From: Halalkalicoccus paucihalophilus
GTDB lineage: Archaea; Halobacteriota; Halobacteria; Halobacteriales; Halalkalicoccaceae
Length of the DNA stretch: 60,647 bases
Assembly: GCF_001593955.1 (NCBI RefSeq)
Contig: NZ_LTAZ01000010.1
Location: 1-60,647 of the forward strand
Reading direction: 5' to 3'
Positions within the stretch are counted from its first letter, which is position 1, and every line of letters begins with the position of its first letter. The notes below the pieces were generated by a model. The model was not told where the DNA came from, searched no databases, and saw only the letters and a program-made list of their open reading frames with translations. Of this stretch, positions 35,038-44,173 are shown one piece after another. The position numbers and the translations under genes are program-made.

Positions 35038-35692
35038 TCAGCTCTCGGGGATTCGAAACGCTAAGAGAAACATTCCGGCGGCAAACACGGCCAGAACGGT
35101 GAACATCTCGTCGAAAAAACCTCGGTCGGCCACGACACCGAATAGGACCGGGCTCGCCGCACCAGTTGTGAAGCCGACGGATTGGAGGATTCCGAATCCC
35201 GTTCCGCGGATCTCCTCGGGCAGAGAGTAAAGCAACGACGGTTCGACGACCGTCGCGAATCCGAGCAGGGTGCTCACGAGGGCCGTGATCGTGATACGTA
35301 TCCAGAGAGGTCGTCGACGTATGGGAGCGCGATGAGGCCGATCATCGGGCCGCTCGCGACGATTGTGAGCGAGCGGCGGATGCCAAATCGATCGTACGAA
35401 CTCCCGGCGAGCGGCTTGATGAGAAGGCCCCGAATAGGAAACTGGCGACGGTCGTCGAGAACCTCTTTACCTCTACCAGATATGTCGGATAGAAGCTCGT
35501 GAACGCCTGCCAGACGAAGAGCCCGAGAATCAACACTGTCGTCGCGTACACGACCGACGGCTGGCGAAACACCGACCTAAGAGCTGGGGATCGTCGCGGC
35601 CGAACACGTCCTCGGTCTCCCGAAATCCTACTGAGACCGCGTCGCTCGGTCGTCGCCGAGAGCGGTGTGGTTTGCCGGAAAATCCACACTAA
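35038..35692 (-). pseudogene. MFS transporter, C-terminal half with frameshifts
   Basis: One frame ends SLPEEIRGTGFGILQSVGFT and FGVVADRGFFDEM. Another, reached by a shift near 35300, gives IGLIALPYVDDL. A third gives VVYATTVLILGLFVWQAFTS and FYPTYLVEVKRFSTTVASFL. The sequence matches the second half of a major-facilitator permease close to the intact one that follows. The first half is absent. Confidence 0.65.
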
Positions 35693-35743
35693 TTGGATCG
35701 CATTGTGAGTACAGACCATGACTGCGTCAATACGAGAGGAACG

Positions 35744-36916
35744 ATGACATGGCAGTATAAGCACACGGTACTCACGCTCTGTACGTTCGCGTTCTTCGCG
35801 ACGATGGTCGCGCGTCTCGCTATCAGCCCCGTTGTGCCCGCTATCACCGACGATTTTCAGATCGGAAATACCGTTATCGGCATCGCACTAACCGGGATGT
35901 GGTTGTCCTACGCGATCATGCAATTTCCCAGCGGTATTCTTGCCGATCGGTTCGGGGAGCGATCAATTATTCTGGTGTCGGTAGGCGGAACAACCGTAAT
36001 GAGCATTCTCCTGGCACTCTCTCCGGTTTACGCCGTCTTCGTGCTCGCCATGGTCGTACTCGGGGCCGTCGCCGGACTCCACTATAGTGCAGCGACGACG
36101 CTTCTCAGCCGGACGTACGATAACCTGGGATTCGCTATCGGCGTCCATACGATCGGCTCGTCGGCGGCGGGACTGGTTGCACCTATCGCCGCGGCGTGGA
36201 TCAGCATACAGTACGGGTGGCGGCCGGCCGTCGCGTTCGGATCTATCGTCGCCGCCCCGATATTCGCGCTGTTCGTCTGGCGAATCCACCCTGTTGATCC
36301 CCATCGGCCCGAGCAACCGCTCAGACAGCGATTTCAACTTGAGGAGGTTACGAACATTCTCAGCAAGCCAGAGATCGCTTTTACCGTTGCCATTGCATCT
36401 GTCGGCGCGTTCGTCTGGCAAGGAACGGCATCGTTCCTGCCGACGTTTCTCGTCGAGCATCGCGGTCAGTCGGCGACGCTTTCCGGTATCGTCTTCTCCG
36501 CGTACTTCGTCATTCAGTCGATCGTCAAACCCGGAATCGGTGCGGTGTCAGACCGCTTCGGTCGCGACGTGACGACCTTCGGTTGCATGGTCACCAGTGC
36601 AGCGGGGTTAGGCCTGTTCGTCACGGTTCGCGGGGTCCTCGGTATCGCTGGTGGCCTCGTATTGATCGGCAACGGATTGAGCTGGGCGGTCGCTGTAGAG
36701 CCGCGGTTTATGGACAACATGACCAACGAAGAGCGCGGCGCCGGCTTCGGACTCGTCAGGACAGTGTATCTCGTCGTCGGCTCGTTTGGCTCCGTTGTAG
36801 TCGGGCTCTTTGCCGACATCTACGGATGGGGAACATCGTTCGGTATGCTCATAGTTCTCTTGCTCCTTGTCGCTATTGCGCTGACCGTCAACTGGCTCCT
36901 GGATCTCGGTTACTGA
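35744..36916 (+). CDS. MFS transporter
   Basis: A 390-residue permease with 12 predicted membrane segments. The MFS signature between TM2 and TM3 is GILADRFGERSIIL, and the repeat in the second half is GIGAVSDRFGRDVTTF. The first segments are LCTFAFFATMVARLAISPVV and LTGMWLSYAIMQFPS. ATG 35744 was chosen from the position of TM1. It is divergent from the dead relative at 35.0-35.7 kb and may have replaced it as an organic acid importer or exporter. Confidence 0.9.
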   Translation: MTWQYKHTVLTLCTFAFFATMVARLAISPVVPAITDDFQIGNTVIGIALTGMWLSYAIMQFPSGILADRFGERSIILVSVGGTTVMSILLALSPVYAVFVLAMVVLGAVAGLHYSAATTLLSRTYDNLGFAIGVHTIGSSAAGLVAPIAAAWISIQYGWRPAVAFGSIVAAPIFALFVWRIHPVDPHRPEQPLRQRFQLEEVTNILSKPEIAFTVAIASVGAFVWQGTASFLPTFLVEHRGQSATLSGIVFSAYFVIQSIVKPGIGAVSDRFGRDVTTFGCMVTSAAGLGLFVTVRGVLGIAGGLVLIGNGLSWAVAVEPRFMDNMTNEERGAGFGLVRTVYLVVGSFGSVVVGLFADIYGWGTSFGMLIVLLLLVAIALTVNWLLDLGY

Positions 36917-37029
36917 CCGACTGCGGCGTTGATTCCGGCCCGTCCAACAGCAGTCCTCGTCGATCGACGTCTCAACAGGCGTGATACCCGATAAGAACAC
37001 GTGCCTGTATCCCATCCGAAGTCGACGTC

Positions 37030-37560
37030 GACGCCCCTCTAATAGGCGGTTTCGCTGACTACGTTCAAATCCTCCACTAGCTCGTTTCCTGCAGTCGGAT
37101 TAATGATAGTCTTTCGCATACCGACTCTCAGTTGGCCGATCGAGCATACAATACTGATCATGCCCGCATTCGTCTCAAGACGGATGCGACGCTGTGATCG
37201 ACTACAGAAGTCGCCACGATCAGTGACGTCGATGTTACGATCAACCACCTCGACGGACCGTTTACTCGCGTCGGATTTGACGTGTTGCGAACGAACGGGC
37301 CAATGGTCGTCTGCGGACGGACGGTGGGCCAATTTCCCGAATTCGACGCTCGAAATCTGTTTTTCGGTCATAAGTGTCTCTTCGGAAGCACACTCGGAAC
37401 ACAGGTCGACCTCGAGCGACTCGTCGATTTCGCCGAAAGCGGGCGATTGAACTTGGTCATCGCTAGAGAGTACTCGTTTGCCGGACACGGCACAGATGAT
37501 GGGCGACATGCAATCTCGGGATCTGGTCAGAAAGCTCGTCGTGTGTCCACAGCGGTGAGT
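37030..37560 (+). pseudogene. zinc-type alcohol dehydrogenase (MDR), multiply broken
   Basis: A short piece GGFADYVQILH at 37045-37080 is followed, after loss of much of the gene, by TEVATISDVDVTINHLDGPF and then VLRTNGPMVVCGRTVGQFPE, LFFGHKCLFGSTLGTQVDLE. A last frameshift gives MQSRDLVRKLVV near 37510-37550. These are the cofactor-binding and C-terminal parts of an MDR dehydrogenase. Stops and shifts exclude function. Confidence 0.6.
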
Positions 37561-37682
37561 TCGAAACTATCGATTCTGACAGCGGAGCGTATGGACCCGT
37601 AATCTCCTTCACGAACGTCAGCAGGTCGTCAAGTACCTCGACTGAACGTACGGCGACGGAGGCGCAAACGAGAGGACAGCGT

Positions 37683-38276
37683 CGGACGGATTCGATCTGG
37701 TCGAGTTCACTCCATCAGATCACCCGACCGAAGGGAGGAGGCACCTGATTTCACCTGTCCGCTCGTGTCCAAGGAGTACTGAGAGAATACATCGTTGTTC
37801 GACCTGATCACGAAGAACACGTGTTGCTAGTGTTTTATCCGTTGAACTGGGGCGGAAAGTCGGTATACTGGTGGAAAGAGATTCGCGAACGCGGGTGGGG
37901 AGACGAACAGACGGTGGTCGGCGTCGGAATCTCACCTAAATTGCGAGGCAGAGGCCCCTTCCTCAACGGAGTGAGCGAAGCGAACGGAGTAGGGAGGGGA
38001 GGAGCCGACAATTCCGCACGAACAACGTTCGATCACCAGTGATTCATCGAGCACCAGAGTCTCCAACACTTGCTCTACTCCGATCCCGAAAACGACGTCG
38101 TTGAACGCTACGGTGTCATCCATGACCTCGACGGAATGACGGGGCTGTCGGAATCTCGCCCTGCGATGTTTCTGATCAGAAACGAACTGTCCATCGACTA
38201 CACGTGGGTCGCCGACGAGTGGCCACAGTCACCGCCGTACGACGAAATCGAGGCAGATTGGTCGGAGCAGGCCTGA
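37683..38276 (+). pseudogene. peroxiredoxin-like (redoxin) gene, frameshifted and interrupted
   Basis: The pieces APDFTCPLVSKEY, then EEHVLLVFYPLNWGGKSVYW, ERGWGDEQTVVGVGIS, and after an insertion SLQHLLYSDPENDVVERYGV and SIDYTWVADEWPQSPPYDEI rebuild an AhpC/TSA-type redoxin. There is a frameshift near 37775, a stop at 38040 and a foreign hairpin segment at 37943-38016. No cysteine motif of the active type remains in the rebuilt frame. Confidence 0.65.
37943..38016. repeat. IS605/IS1341-type right-end hairpin inserted in the redoxin gene
   Basis: CCCCTTCCT at 37954 pairs with AGGGAGGGG at 37991 across about 30 bases. Translated, it reads GPFLNGVSEANGVG, like the end of TnpB (compare GSPALKERTASAVSE at 43.8 kb). 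The flanking redoxin frame resumes after it. Confidence 0.5.
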
Positions 38277-38403
38277 ATCAGTTGTCCTTTTCTTCCAGCG
38301 ACAGCGGCGATATCTAATAGCGAATTCGAGGAACCATCAACGGATCTGGTGGCGCGTAGAACGCGTAGAAATGCGCTGCCTCCGTCAAACTAATACCGGT
38401 CGG

Positions 38404-40041
38404 TCAGAACCCGACGACGGACCCGTCTTTGCGCGGATCGGTGGCACCCGAGAGCGTCCCGTCGGCATTGCGAGTGATCTGACTGCCGCCGAAGTATCCC
38501 GGCGGTCGTATCCGTACCTCATGGCCGCGTCGAGCGAGTTTCGTCAGCACATTCCCGTCGTAGCGCCCTTCGACGGCGAGCTGACCGTCGACTTGATAGC
38601 GCCATCGAGGGTAATCCATCGCCTCCTGAAGCGACATCCCGTCTTCGAGGAGATTCAGGAGGACCTGGAGATGCCCCTGAGGTTGCATGTAGCCACCCAT
38701 GACGCCGAACGCGGCCCAGTCGGAATCGTCGAGCCGCGCCAATCCGGGGATGAGCGTGTGGAACGGTCGCTTCCCGGGCTCGATCCGGTTCGGATGGTCC
38801 GGATCCAGCGAGAACGAACTTCCGCGGTTCTGGAGGGCGACACCGGTATCGCCCGCGACGACGCCGCTGCCGAAGTCCTTGAAGCGGGAGTTGATGTACG
38901 AGACGATGTTCCCCTGCTCGTCGGCGACGGTCAGGAGCACGGTGTCAGCGTCCTCGGCGCTCCCGTTCACGCTCGGGTGTCCGATATCGACGTCCTGAGT
39001 CGCTTCGGCCCTGATTTCGTCGGCACGCTCGGCCGCGTACGCCTTGGAGGCGAGATCCGGGACGTCCTCGTAGTCGGAATCGGTGACGTGAAAGAGACCG
39101 TCGGTCAGAGCCCGTTTCGCCGCCTCGATGGCAAGGTGGATCCGTTCCGGTGAGTCCGGCGGGTGGTCGCCCGCCCCGAGCGCCTCGGCGATATTTAGGG
39201 CCTCAAGCGCGACGATCCCCTGATTGTTCGGCGGCAATTGGAAGATCTCGGCTCCGTCGTAGGTCGTACTAATCGGGTCGACATACTCCGGTTCGAAGGT
39301 CGACAGATCCTCGAGTGTCAGAAAGCCGCCGCGCGATTGGACCGCCGAGACGATCGTTTCGGCGATCTCGCCCTCGTAGAAGACATCCGCTCCTTCCTCA
39401 GCGATCCGCCGCATCGTCTCGCCGAGCGCGGGCAGACGGACGTGTTCGCCGACATCGGGGGCATGACCGTTAAGTAGGTACGCGTCGCGAGCGTTGTCGT
39501 CTCGGAGCACTGACGCCGCCTCTGACCACTGATTTGCGATGATCTCCGAAACCGGGAACCCCTCGGTCGCGTACTCGATTGCCGGCTCGAGCACCCGCTC
39601 GAAGGACAGCGTGCCGAGATCCTCGACAGTGCGTTCCCAGCCGCGAGCGGTACCCGGAACGGTGATCGTGTACGGACCGTAAATGGGCATCTTCGCTGCG
39701 TCGGGTTCGACGCCCTGATCGGTGGCGATCCGGTCGCGAACGCGCTCGAGAGTCGCGTCGCCGGGTGCACCGCCGCAGCTTCGAAACGCACCGACCTTGC
39801 CGTCGGCAGTCCGGTAGAGTGCGAAGACGTCGCCGCCAAGTCCGGTACTGGTCGGTTCGACGACGTTCAGAGCCGCAGCGGTCGTCACAGCCGCGTCGAA
39901 CGCATTACCGCCCTCGCGAAGGATCGTTGCCCCGGCTTCGGCGGCGAGCGGTTGGCTGGTCGCAATGATTCCGTTCGGTGCGTACACAGTTGATCGTCGC
40001 GAGATGAACTGATCGAGATCTGGCACTTGCTGTCCATCCAT
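38404..40041 (-). CDS. gamma-glutamyltransferase family protein
   Basis: A 545-residue Ntn-hydrolase precursor. The N-terminus (YAPNGIIATSQPLAAEAGAT, REGGNAFDAAVTTAAALNVV, GLGGDVFALYRT) and the small-subunit region around the processing Thr (EDADTVLLTVADEQGNIVSY, NSRFKDFGSGVV) are conserved. No signal peptide is evident, so it would act in the cytoplasm. ATG 40041 is about 26-33 nt after an AT-rich TATA element. Family members cleave gamma-glutamyl bonds or acylated amides. With the M20 peptidase next to it, it may release an amino or acid moiety from a conjugate. Confidence 0.9.
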   Translation of the reverse strand: MDGQQVPDLDQFISRRSTVYAPNGIIATSQPLAAEAGATILREGGNAFDAAVTTAAALNVVEPTSTGLGGDVFALYRTADGKVGAFRSCGGAPGDATLERVRDRIATDQGVEPDAAKMPIYGPYTITVPGTARGWERTVEDLGTLSFERVLEPAIEYATEGFPVSEIIANQWSEAASVLRDDNARDAYLLNGHAPDVGEHVRLPALGETMRRIAEEGADVFYEGEIAETIVSAVQSRGGFLTLEDLSTFEPEYVDPISTTYDGAEIFQLPPNNQGIVALEALNIAEALGAGDHPPDSPERIHLAIEAAKRALTDGLFHVTDSDYEDVPDLASKAYAAERADEIRAEATQDVDIGHPSVNGSAEDADTVLLTVADEQGNIVSYINSRFKDFGSGVVAGDTGVALQNRGSSFSLDPDHPNRIEPGKRPFHTLIPGLARLDDSDWAAFGVMGGYMQPQGHLQVLLNLLEDGMSLQEAMDYPRWRYQVDGQLAVEGRYDGNVLTKLARRGHEVRIRPPGYFGGSQITRNADGTLSGATDPRKDGSVVGF

Positions 40042-40065
40042 ACGAAAGGAGTGGATAGATAGAGC

Positions 40066-40080
40066 AAAAATATTATTGTT
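40066..40080 (-). promoter_or_regulatory. TATA region of the gamma-glutamyltransferase gene
   Basis: The complement reads AACAATAATATTTTT, placing the TATA centre about 27-33 nt before ATG 40041. Confidence 0.5.
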
Positions 40081-40150
40081 CAAAAACCCAAGAGTAGTGT
40101 GGAATTAAATCCAAAAAACCACCATTGTTAGCGAACAGAATCCTTTCAGT

Positions 40151-41587
40151 TTAGGAATTCGTCGATACCAACTCAAGGTTCGCGTCTGCGAGTTCCGAGA
40201 GGAGCGCCACTGTCGTTCGCGCGCCGGCGCGGACGCAGGAGAGCTTGATGTTTTCGTCCGGTGCGTGGTTGTTCTCATCCTCGTTCGCGTACGGGATGAC
40301 GAGACATGGGACGTCAAGGGCGTCGGCGAAGACGTACGTCGGCACCGAACCGCCCAGTGCGGGTTTCAGGATCGGTTCGGTGTCCCAACCGTCGCGGACC
40401 GCCCGCATTGCTGGCTCGACGACGGGGCTGTCCGCCGACGTCCGCTGTGGCGCCATCGCCGCGGTACGGCTGAGTTCGACGTCGATCCCAGCCGGCGTGT
40501 GTTCTCGGACGTGTCGTTCGAGCGCATCGTAAACGGCTGCAGGATCTTGATCGGCGACCAGTCGGTAATCGATTTTCGCGCGGGCTTGATCCGGAAGAAC
40601 GGTCTTCATTCCCTCGCCCCGATATCCCGCGTCGAGCCCCGCCACGTTCAGGTTCGGGCGTGTGAGCAACCGCTCGACGTATCCCTCGCCGGGATTGGTC
40701 GCGAGGGCATCGAGGCCGAGATCAGACAGAATGTCCTCCTCGTCGACTGGGATCGCGCCGAGGACGTCCCAGTCCCGCTCGGTCAGGGGCCGTACGTCGT
40801 CGTAGAATCCATCGAGCGTGCTGCGTCCGTACTCGTCCGTTAGTGACGCTAGGAGGCTCGCGATCGCAGTCGCTGGGTTGGGTACGGGGCCGCCGAAATT
40901 ACCGGAGTGCAGGTCTCGGTTCGCACCTTGAGCCTCGATGTCGACGTACAGCAATCCGCGCGCACCAAGAAGGACGTGCGGCCGGCCCGACGAGTCGATC
41001 GGCCCGTCGGCAACAATCGCAACGTCCGAGTCGAACTCGTCGCTGTGCTCGCGGACGAGCCACTCGAGGTTCTCGCTTCCGCTCTCCTCCTCCCCTTCGA
41101 TCAAGAGGACGACGTCGGCCGGTAATCCGGTCGTTTCGCGCAGCGCCCGAATCGCACATAGGTGTGCGAACCACTGTCCCTTATTGTCGCCCGCGCCGCG
41201 GGCGTAGAGTCGCTGCTTGCCGTCGGGACCGTCCCGGACGGTCGGTTCGAACGGCGGCGAGGTCCACTCAGCCGCTGTCGCTGGCTGGACGTCGTAGTGA
41301 CCGTAGAGTAGAACGGTCGGGCAACTCTCACCGTTGCTGGTGTTTCCGTCAATTTTACTATCACGATCTGCTCTCGCGTGAGCGACGATGGCTGGCTGAC
41401 CCGCAGTCTCGACGATTTCCGCCTCGTCACAGCCGTACTCGATACACAAGTCCCTGACCATCAACGAACACTCGGGTATCCCTTCACCGGTCGCGCTGAT
41501 CGAGGGCTGGGCCAGCAGTGCCTCGAGATCAGCAAAAAACGTCTCATCGTGGTGTTCGAGGGCATTTTCGAGATCCGACTCGCTCAC
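40151..41587 (-). CDS. M20 family metallopeptidase / dipeptidase
   Basis: A 478-residue zinc hydrolase. Metal ligands are visible in LYGHYDVQPA, ARGAGDNKGQW, LIEGEEESGSENL, IVADGPIDS and NNHAPDENI. The lid domain covers residues 205-330. M20 enzymes hydrolyse dipeptides or N-acyl amino acids. The start is GTG 41587, overlapping the stop of a 15-codon upstream frame (41584-41631). It follows the DUF35/thiolase operon by about 180 nt. Its role next to the gamma-glutamyltransferase gene suggests work on amide conjugates. Confidence 0.88.
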   Translation of the reverse strand: MSESDLENALEHHDETFFADLEALLAQPSISATGEGIPECSLMVRDLCIEYGCDEAEIVETAGQPAIVAHARADRDSKIDGNTSNGESCPTVLLYGHYDVQPATAAEWTSPPFEPTVRDGPDGKQRLYARGAGDNKGQWFAHLCAIRALRETTGLPADVVLLIEGEEESGSENLEWLVREHSDEFDSDVAIVADGPIDSSGRPHVLLGARGLLYVDIEAQGANRDLHSGNFGGPVPNPATAIASLLASLTDEYGRSTLDGFYDDVRPLTERDWDVLGAIPVDEEDILSDLGLDALATNPGEGYVERLLTRPNLNVAGLDAGYRGEGMKTVLPDQARAKIDYRLVADQDPAAVYDALERHVREHTPAGIDVELSRTAAMAPQRTSADSPVVEPAMRAVRDGWDTEPILKPALGGSVPTYVFADALDVPCLVIPYANEDENNHAPDENIKLSCVRAGARTTVALLSELADANLELVSTNS

Positions 41588-41763
41588 GGTCGGTGCACCT
41601 CGTCGGACTGCCGGCTGGCTTTGTGTGACATAGTGGTGAGATTTTCCTACCAAGAACAAAGCTTTACTGCTAGTGACAACGGCGCCTCGCGAATATTCCT
41701 TCGTTCTCCCGATAAAGAGGGACGGATGGTTGGTTTCAGCGGACTTGCGAGGGCGAGCGGGCG

Positions 41764-42171
41764 TCACTCGTCGCCATCGATCGTCGTCGCCGCGAAGAAC
41801 GGATACTCCGAGCGGCAACCTCGATCGTAGTTGTGCGGATACTCGCGCGGTTCGACTCTTACGCGATCACCGAGTACGAGATCAGCGTACGCCTCGTCGA
41901 TCGCGGTCAGTAGTCGCGGCCCTTCGTCTAGTTCGACGACGCCCGCGACGATCTCATCGGGAAACCCGTCGGCCGTGGCGTGCTGTCGGGTGAACGAGTA
42001 GAGTTCTCCGGTCCCGTTTGACTCGATCCAATCGACGGACCACGAGTGACAACTCGGGCAGACCGGTGCAGGCGGAAAGAACCGTTCCTCGCAATCATTG
42101 CAGGTGTGAATCAGAAATCGACCGTCGGAGAGCGCCTCCCAGAACCGCTCGGTATAGGACGTCTCGCACAT
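41764..42171 (-). CDS. DUF35 zinc-ribbon/OB-fold protein, partner of thiolase-like protein 2
   Basis: A 135-residue protein with zinc ribbon CNDCEERFFPPAPVCPSC and OB-fold segments GELYSFTRQHATADGFPDEI and GVVELDEGPRLLTAIDEAYA. It begins 2 nt after the thiolase-like stop, so the two are cotranscribed. The same pairing occurs at 22.3-23.9 kb and as a wreck at 5.4 kb. In known systems the DUF35 subunit binds the CoA part of the substrate. Confidence 0.88.
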   Translation of the reverse strand: MCETSYTERFWEALSDGRFLIHTCNDCEERFFPPAPVCPSCHSWSVDWIESNGTGELYSFTRQHATADGFPDEIVAGVVELDEGPRLLTAIDEAYADLVLGDRVRVEPREYPHNYDRGCRSEYPFFAATTIDGDE

Positions 42172-42173
42172 TG

Positions 42174-43355
42174 TTACTCACCCTTCGCGAAGACCGTAGC
42201 GGTCGCTCCGTTGACGTGGCCGTGTTCCGAGGTCGTTAGGACATAGTTCGCGTCCAAAACCTGTGTCGATGCAGTCCCTCTGAGCTGGCGAACCGCTTCC
42301 ACGTAGTTGTACAGCGGCGTCACCATCGGCGGGTGACCTCGCCCGAGACAGCCGCCCGACGGACTGATTGGAAACTCGCCGTCGGCTGCAGTTCGCCCGT
42401 CAAGGCAGGCCTCGAGGCCCGCACCTCGGTCGACCAGCCCCAACTCTTCGGTGATGATCGCCTCGATATGAGGAAAGGGGGCGTACGGCTCGTAAACGTC
42501 GATTTCGTCACGAGCGCGGCCCCCGTCTCGGCTCGCCTCCCGCGCCGCCTTTCGGACGGCGGGGAGTTCGGTGATCGACTCGTCGCGGGTCATCAGTAGG
42601 TGACTCGCGGCATGGTGGCTCCCCAACCCCGCCACTTCAACCGTTCCCTCGGTTTCGCTACTCGTATCACTGCCATCGCCGTCGTCGCTCGTCACTACTA
42701 GTGCCGCGCCGCCGTCACAGGGCGCTGGGCATTCGTACAATCTGATGGGGTCGGCGATCGGACGCGAACCGAGGACTGCCTCCCGGTCGACGGGCTTGTC
42801 GAAGAGTGTGTCGGGATCGGCGGCCGCGTTGTCACGGTTCTTGACGACGATCTCGGCGAGATCCTCGCGCTTGACGTCGTACTCGTGACAGTACCGCTGC
42901 ATACTCTGGGCGTAGACACCCGGGATTGACATCCCGATCGGGGACTCGAAGTTGGCGTCGAAGGTACTGAGAATGTAATCGAAGTACGGACCGGTCGTTT
43001 CGATCACCGAGTTGCGTTCGACTGCGAATACGAGAGCCGTGTCGACCGCGCCGCTCCGGACGTCCGAAACGGCCGTCTGAAACGCTTTCCCGCCGCTGGT
43101 TCCGCCCGTCGAGACCTCGATTGTCCGATCGACCTCGAGTCCGAGCAGGTGTAACAGGTTCGTAGAAAAGAACTTCTGCTTTGTCCATGGCCGCGGCGAG
43201 GGCATGTAGAGTCCGTCGACGTCCGCCATCGACACGGCGGCGTCCTCAAGCGCCTCGTGGATGACGTCTATTGCCAGTTCCCGCTCCGGAATCGAATATG
43301 TCCCGTTCGGGAGCAGTCCGATGCCGGCGACGGATGCAGTGCGAGTTACTGTCAT
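42174..43355 (-). CDS. thiolase-fold protein 2, Cys-less, SCP2/Ltp-like
   Basis: A 393-residue thiolase-superfamily protein (ASVAGIGLLPNGTYSIPERE, DVDGLYMPSPRPW). The nucleophile segment is IEVSTGGTSGGKAFQTAVSD, where thiolases have Cys; here it is Gly/Ser-rich. The later motif reads DVYEPYAPFPHIEAI and the end is GGCLGRGHPPMVTPLYNYVE with QLRG. It is clearly diverged from thiolase-like protein 1. Retro-aldol cleavage of a hydroxy-acyl-CoA is a reasonable hypothesis, with a true thiolase reaction less likely. ATG 43355 is preferred over GTG 43367. Confidence 0.85.
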   Translation of the reverse strand: MTVTRTASVAGIGLLPNGTYSIPERELAIDVIHEALEDAAVSMADVDGLYMPSPRPWTKQKFFSTNLLHLLGLEVDRTIEVSTGGTSGGKAFQTAVSDVRSGAVDTALVFAVERNSVIETTGPYFDYILSTFDANFESPIGMSIPGVYAQSMQRYCHEYDVKREDLAEIVVKNRDNAAADPDTLFDKPVDREAVLGSRPIADPIRLYECPAPCDGGAALVVTSDDGDGSDTSSETEGTVEVAGLGSHHAASHLLMTRDESITELPAVRKAAREASRDGGRARDEIDVYEPYAPFPHIEAIITEELGLVDRGAGLEACLDGRTAADGEFPISPSGGCLGRGHPPMVTPLYNYVEAVRQLRGTASTQVLDANYVLTTSEHGHVNGATATVFAKGE

Positions 43356-43499
43356 GCGGTAACGCACCGTACAGTCCAGTCCGTCTTACGTCTAGGTGTT
43401 CGGGATAGATATCGATGGAGAACAGGCAAAGCTGTGTGATTACAATCAATTCCGATGAATCGGCCAGGGAGGCCGATAACCATCTCAATCGAGGTAGGT

Positions 43500-43785
43500 C
43501 TCCGCCAGCAATTATGCTATAGTGAGGTGTGAGATAAACGTAGCGTGGAGATCCGTGCTTCTGGTCTCTCGCCGACCGGTGAGTGGTTCGCGGAATCGGA
43601 TGCGCCGGAGCCTTGTGCGACATCGACGGCTAGCAAATCGTAATCGTTGCACAAGGTCGTCGGCGATACTTGGATCCGATTGTTCGCCTGTGGAGACTGC
43701 GCTTCCTACGGACACCCATTTGGTGTCTGCAAAGCGCGTTCATCAGATTCCGGAGGAATCTGATTGGCTGTCAGACTCTCCAGTC
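43500..43785. other. unassigned stretch before the TnpB scar
   Basis: No convincing gene. A plus-strand frame gives EIRASGLSPTGEWFAESDAP before stopping, which looks like a gene fragment but I cannot name it. Confidence 0.3.
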
Positions 43786-43862
43786 TGACAACGTCATGGA
43801 AGCAGGAAGCCCTGCCCTCAAGGAGCGAACGGCGTCAGCCGTGAGCGAATAGGGCAGGGTAG
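43786..43862 (+). pseudogene. TnpB C-terminal tail with right-end hairpin
   Basis: The last codons read NVMEAGSPALKERTASAVSE before TAG, the usual C-terminus of haloarchaeal IS1341-type TnpB. The same bases form a stem, CCTGCCCT with AGGGCAGG (43811-43858), with an inner ACGGC/GCCGT stem. In intact elements this region is the right end and the 3' part of the guide (omega) RNA. The rest of TnpB is gone. Confidence 0.65.
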
Positions 43863-44173
43863 TTCACTATCACCATCACCGGGTGGGTAAAGTAGAAAGC
43901 CTCAATGTCGCTATCTTAGATTATCGCGACATCGACAGAGATGATCCGTCGGTGCTTCTGGGCGTTGGCAGAGGTGTCCGCTTGTGAGCAGACGACACGC
44001 AGCGGTGACCGTACTCTTTGACGACGCCGACGTCAACCCCGAATTTGTCTGCGACCGTTTCTGGACCCGCGTTGAAGACAGAGAGATATCGTCCGTGGAA
44101 AATTCCTGTCATATGACTACTACTTGTCTGTCGCAGTCGCCAAACGTAAATTCGGGTCGGGTTAAATGGACAC
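43863..44173. other. spacer before the nitric oxide synthase gene
   Basis: About 310 bases. The minus strand has a 60-codon frame (MTGIFHGRYLSVFNAGPETV) with no family resemblance. The last 40 bases hold a weak TATA-like GTAAATT about 25 nt before the NOS start. Confidence 0.35.

Noticed and set aside
37039..37509. A 156-codon minus-strand frame starting MSPIICAVSGKRV
   Set aside because: The opposite strand gives a clear, though broken, MDR dehydrogenase in the same bases, which explains the sequence better.
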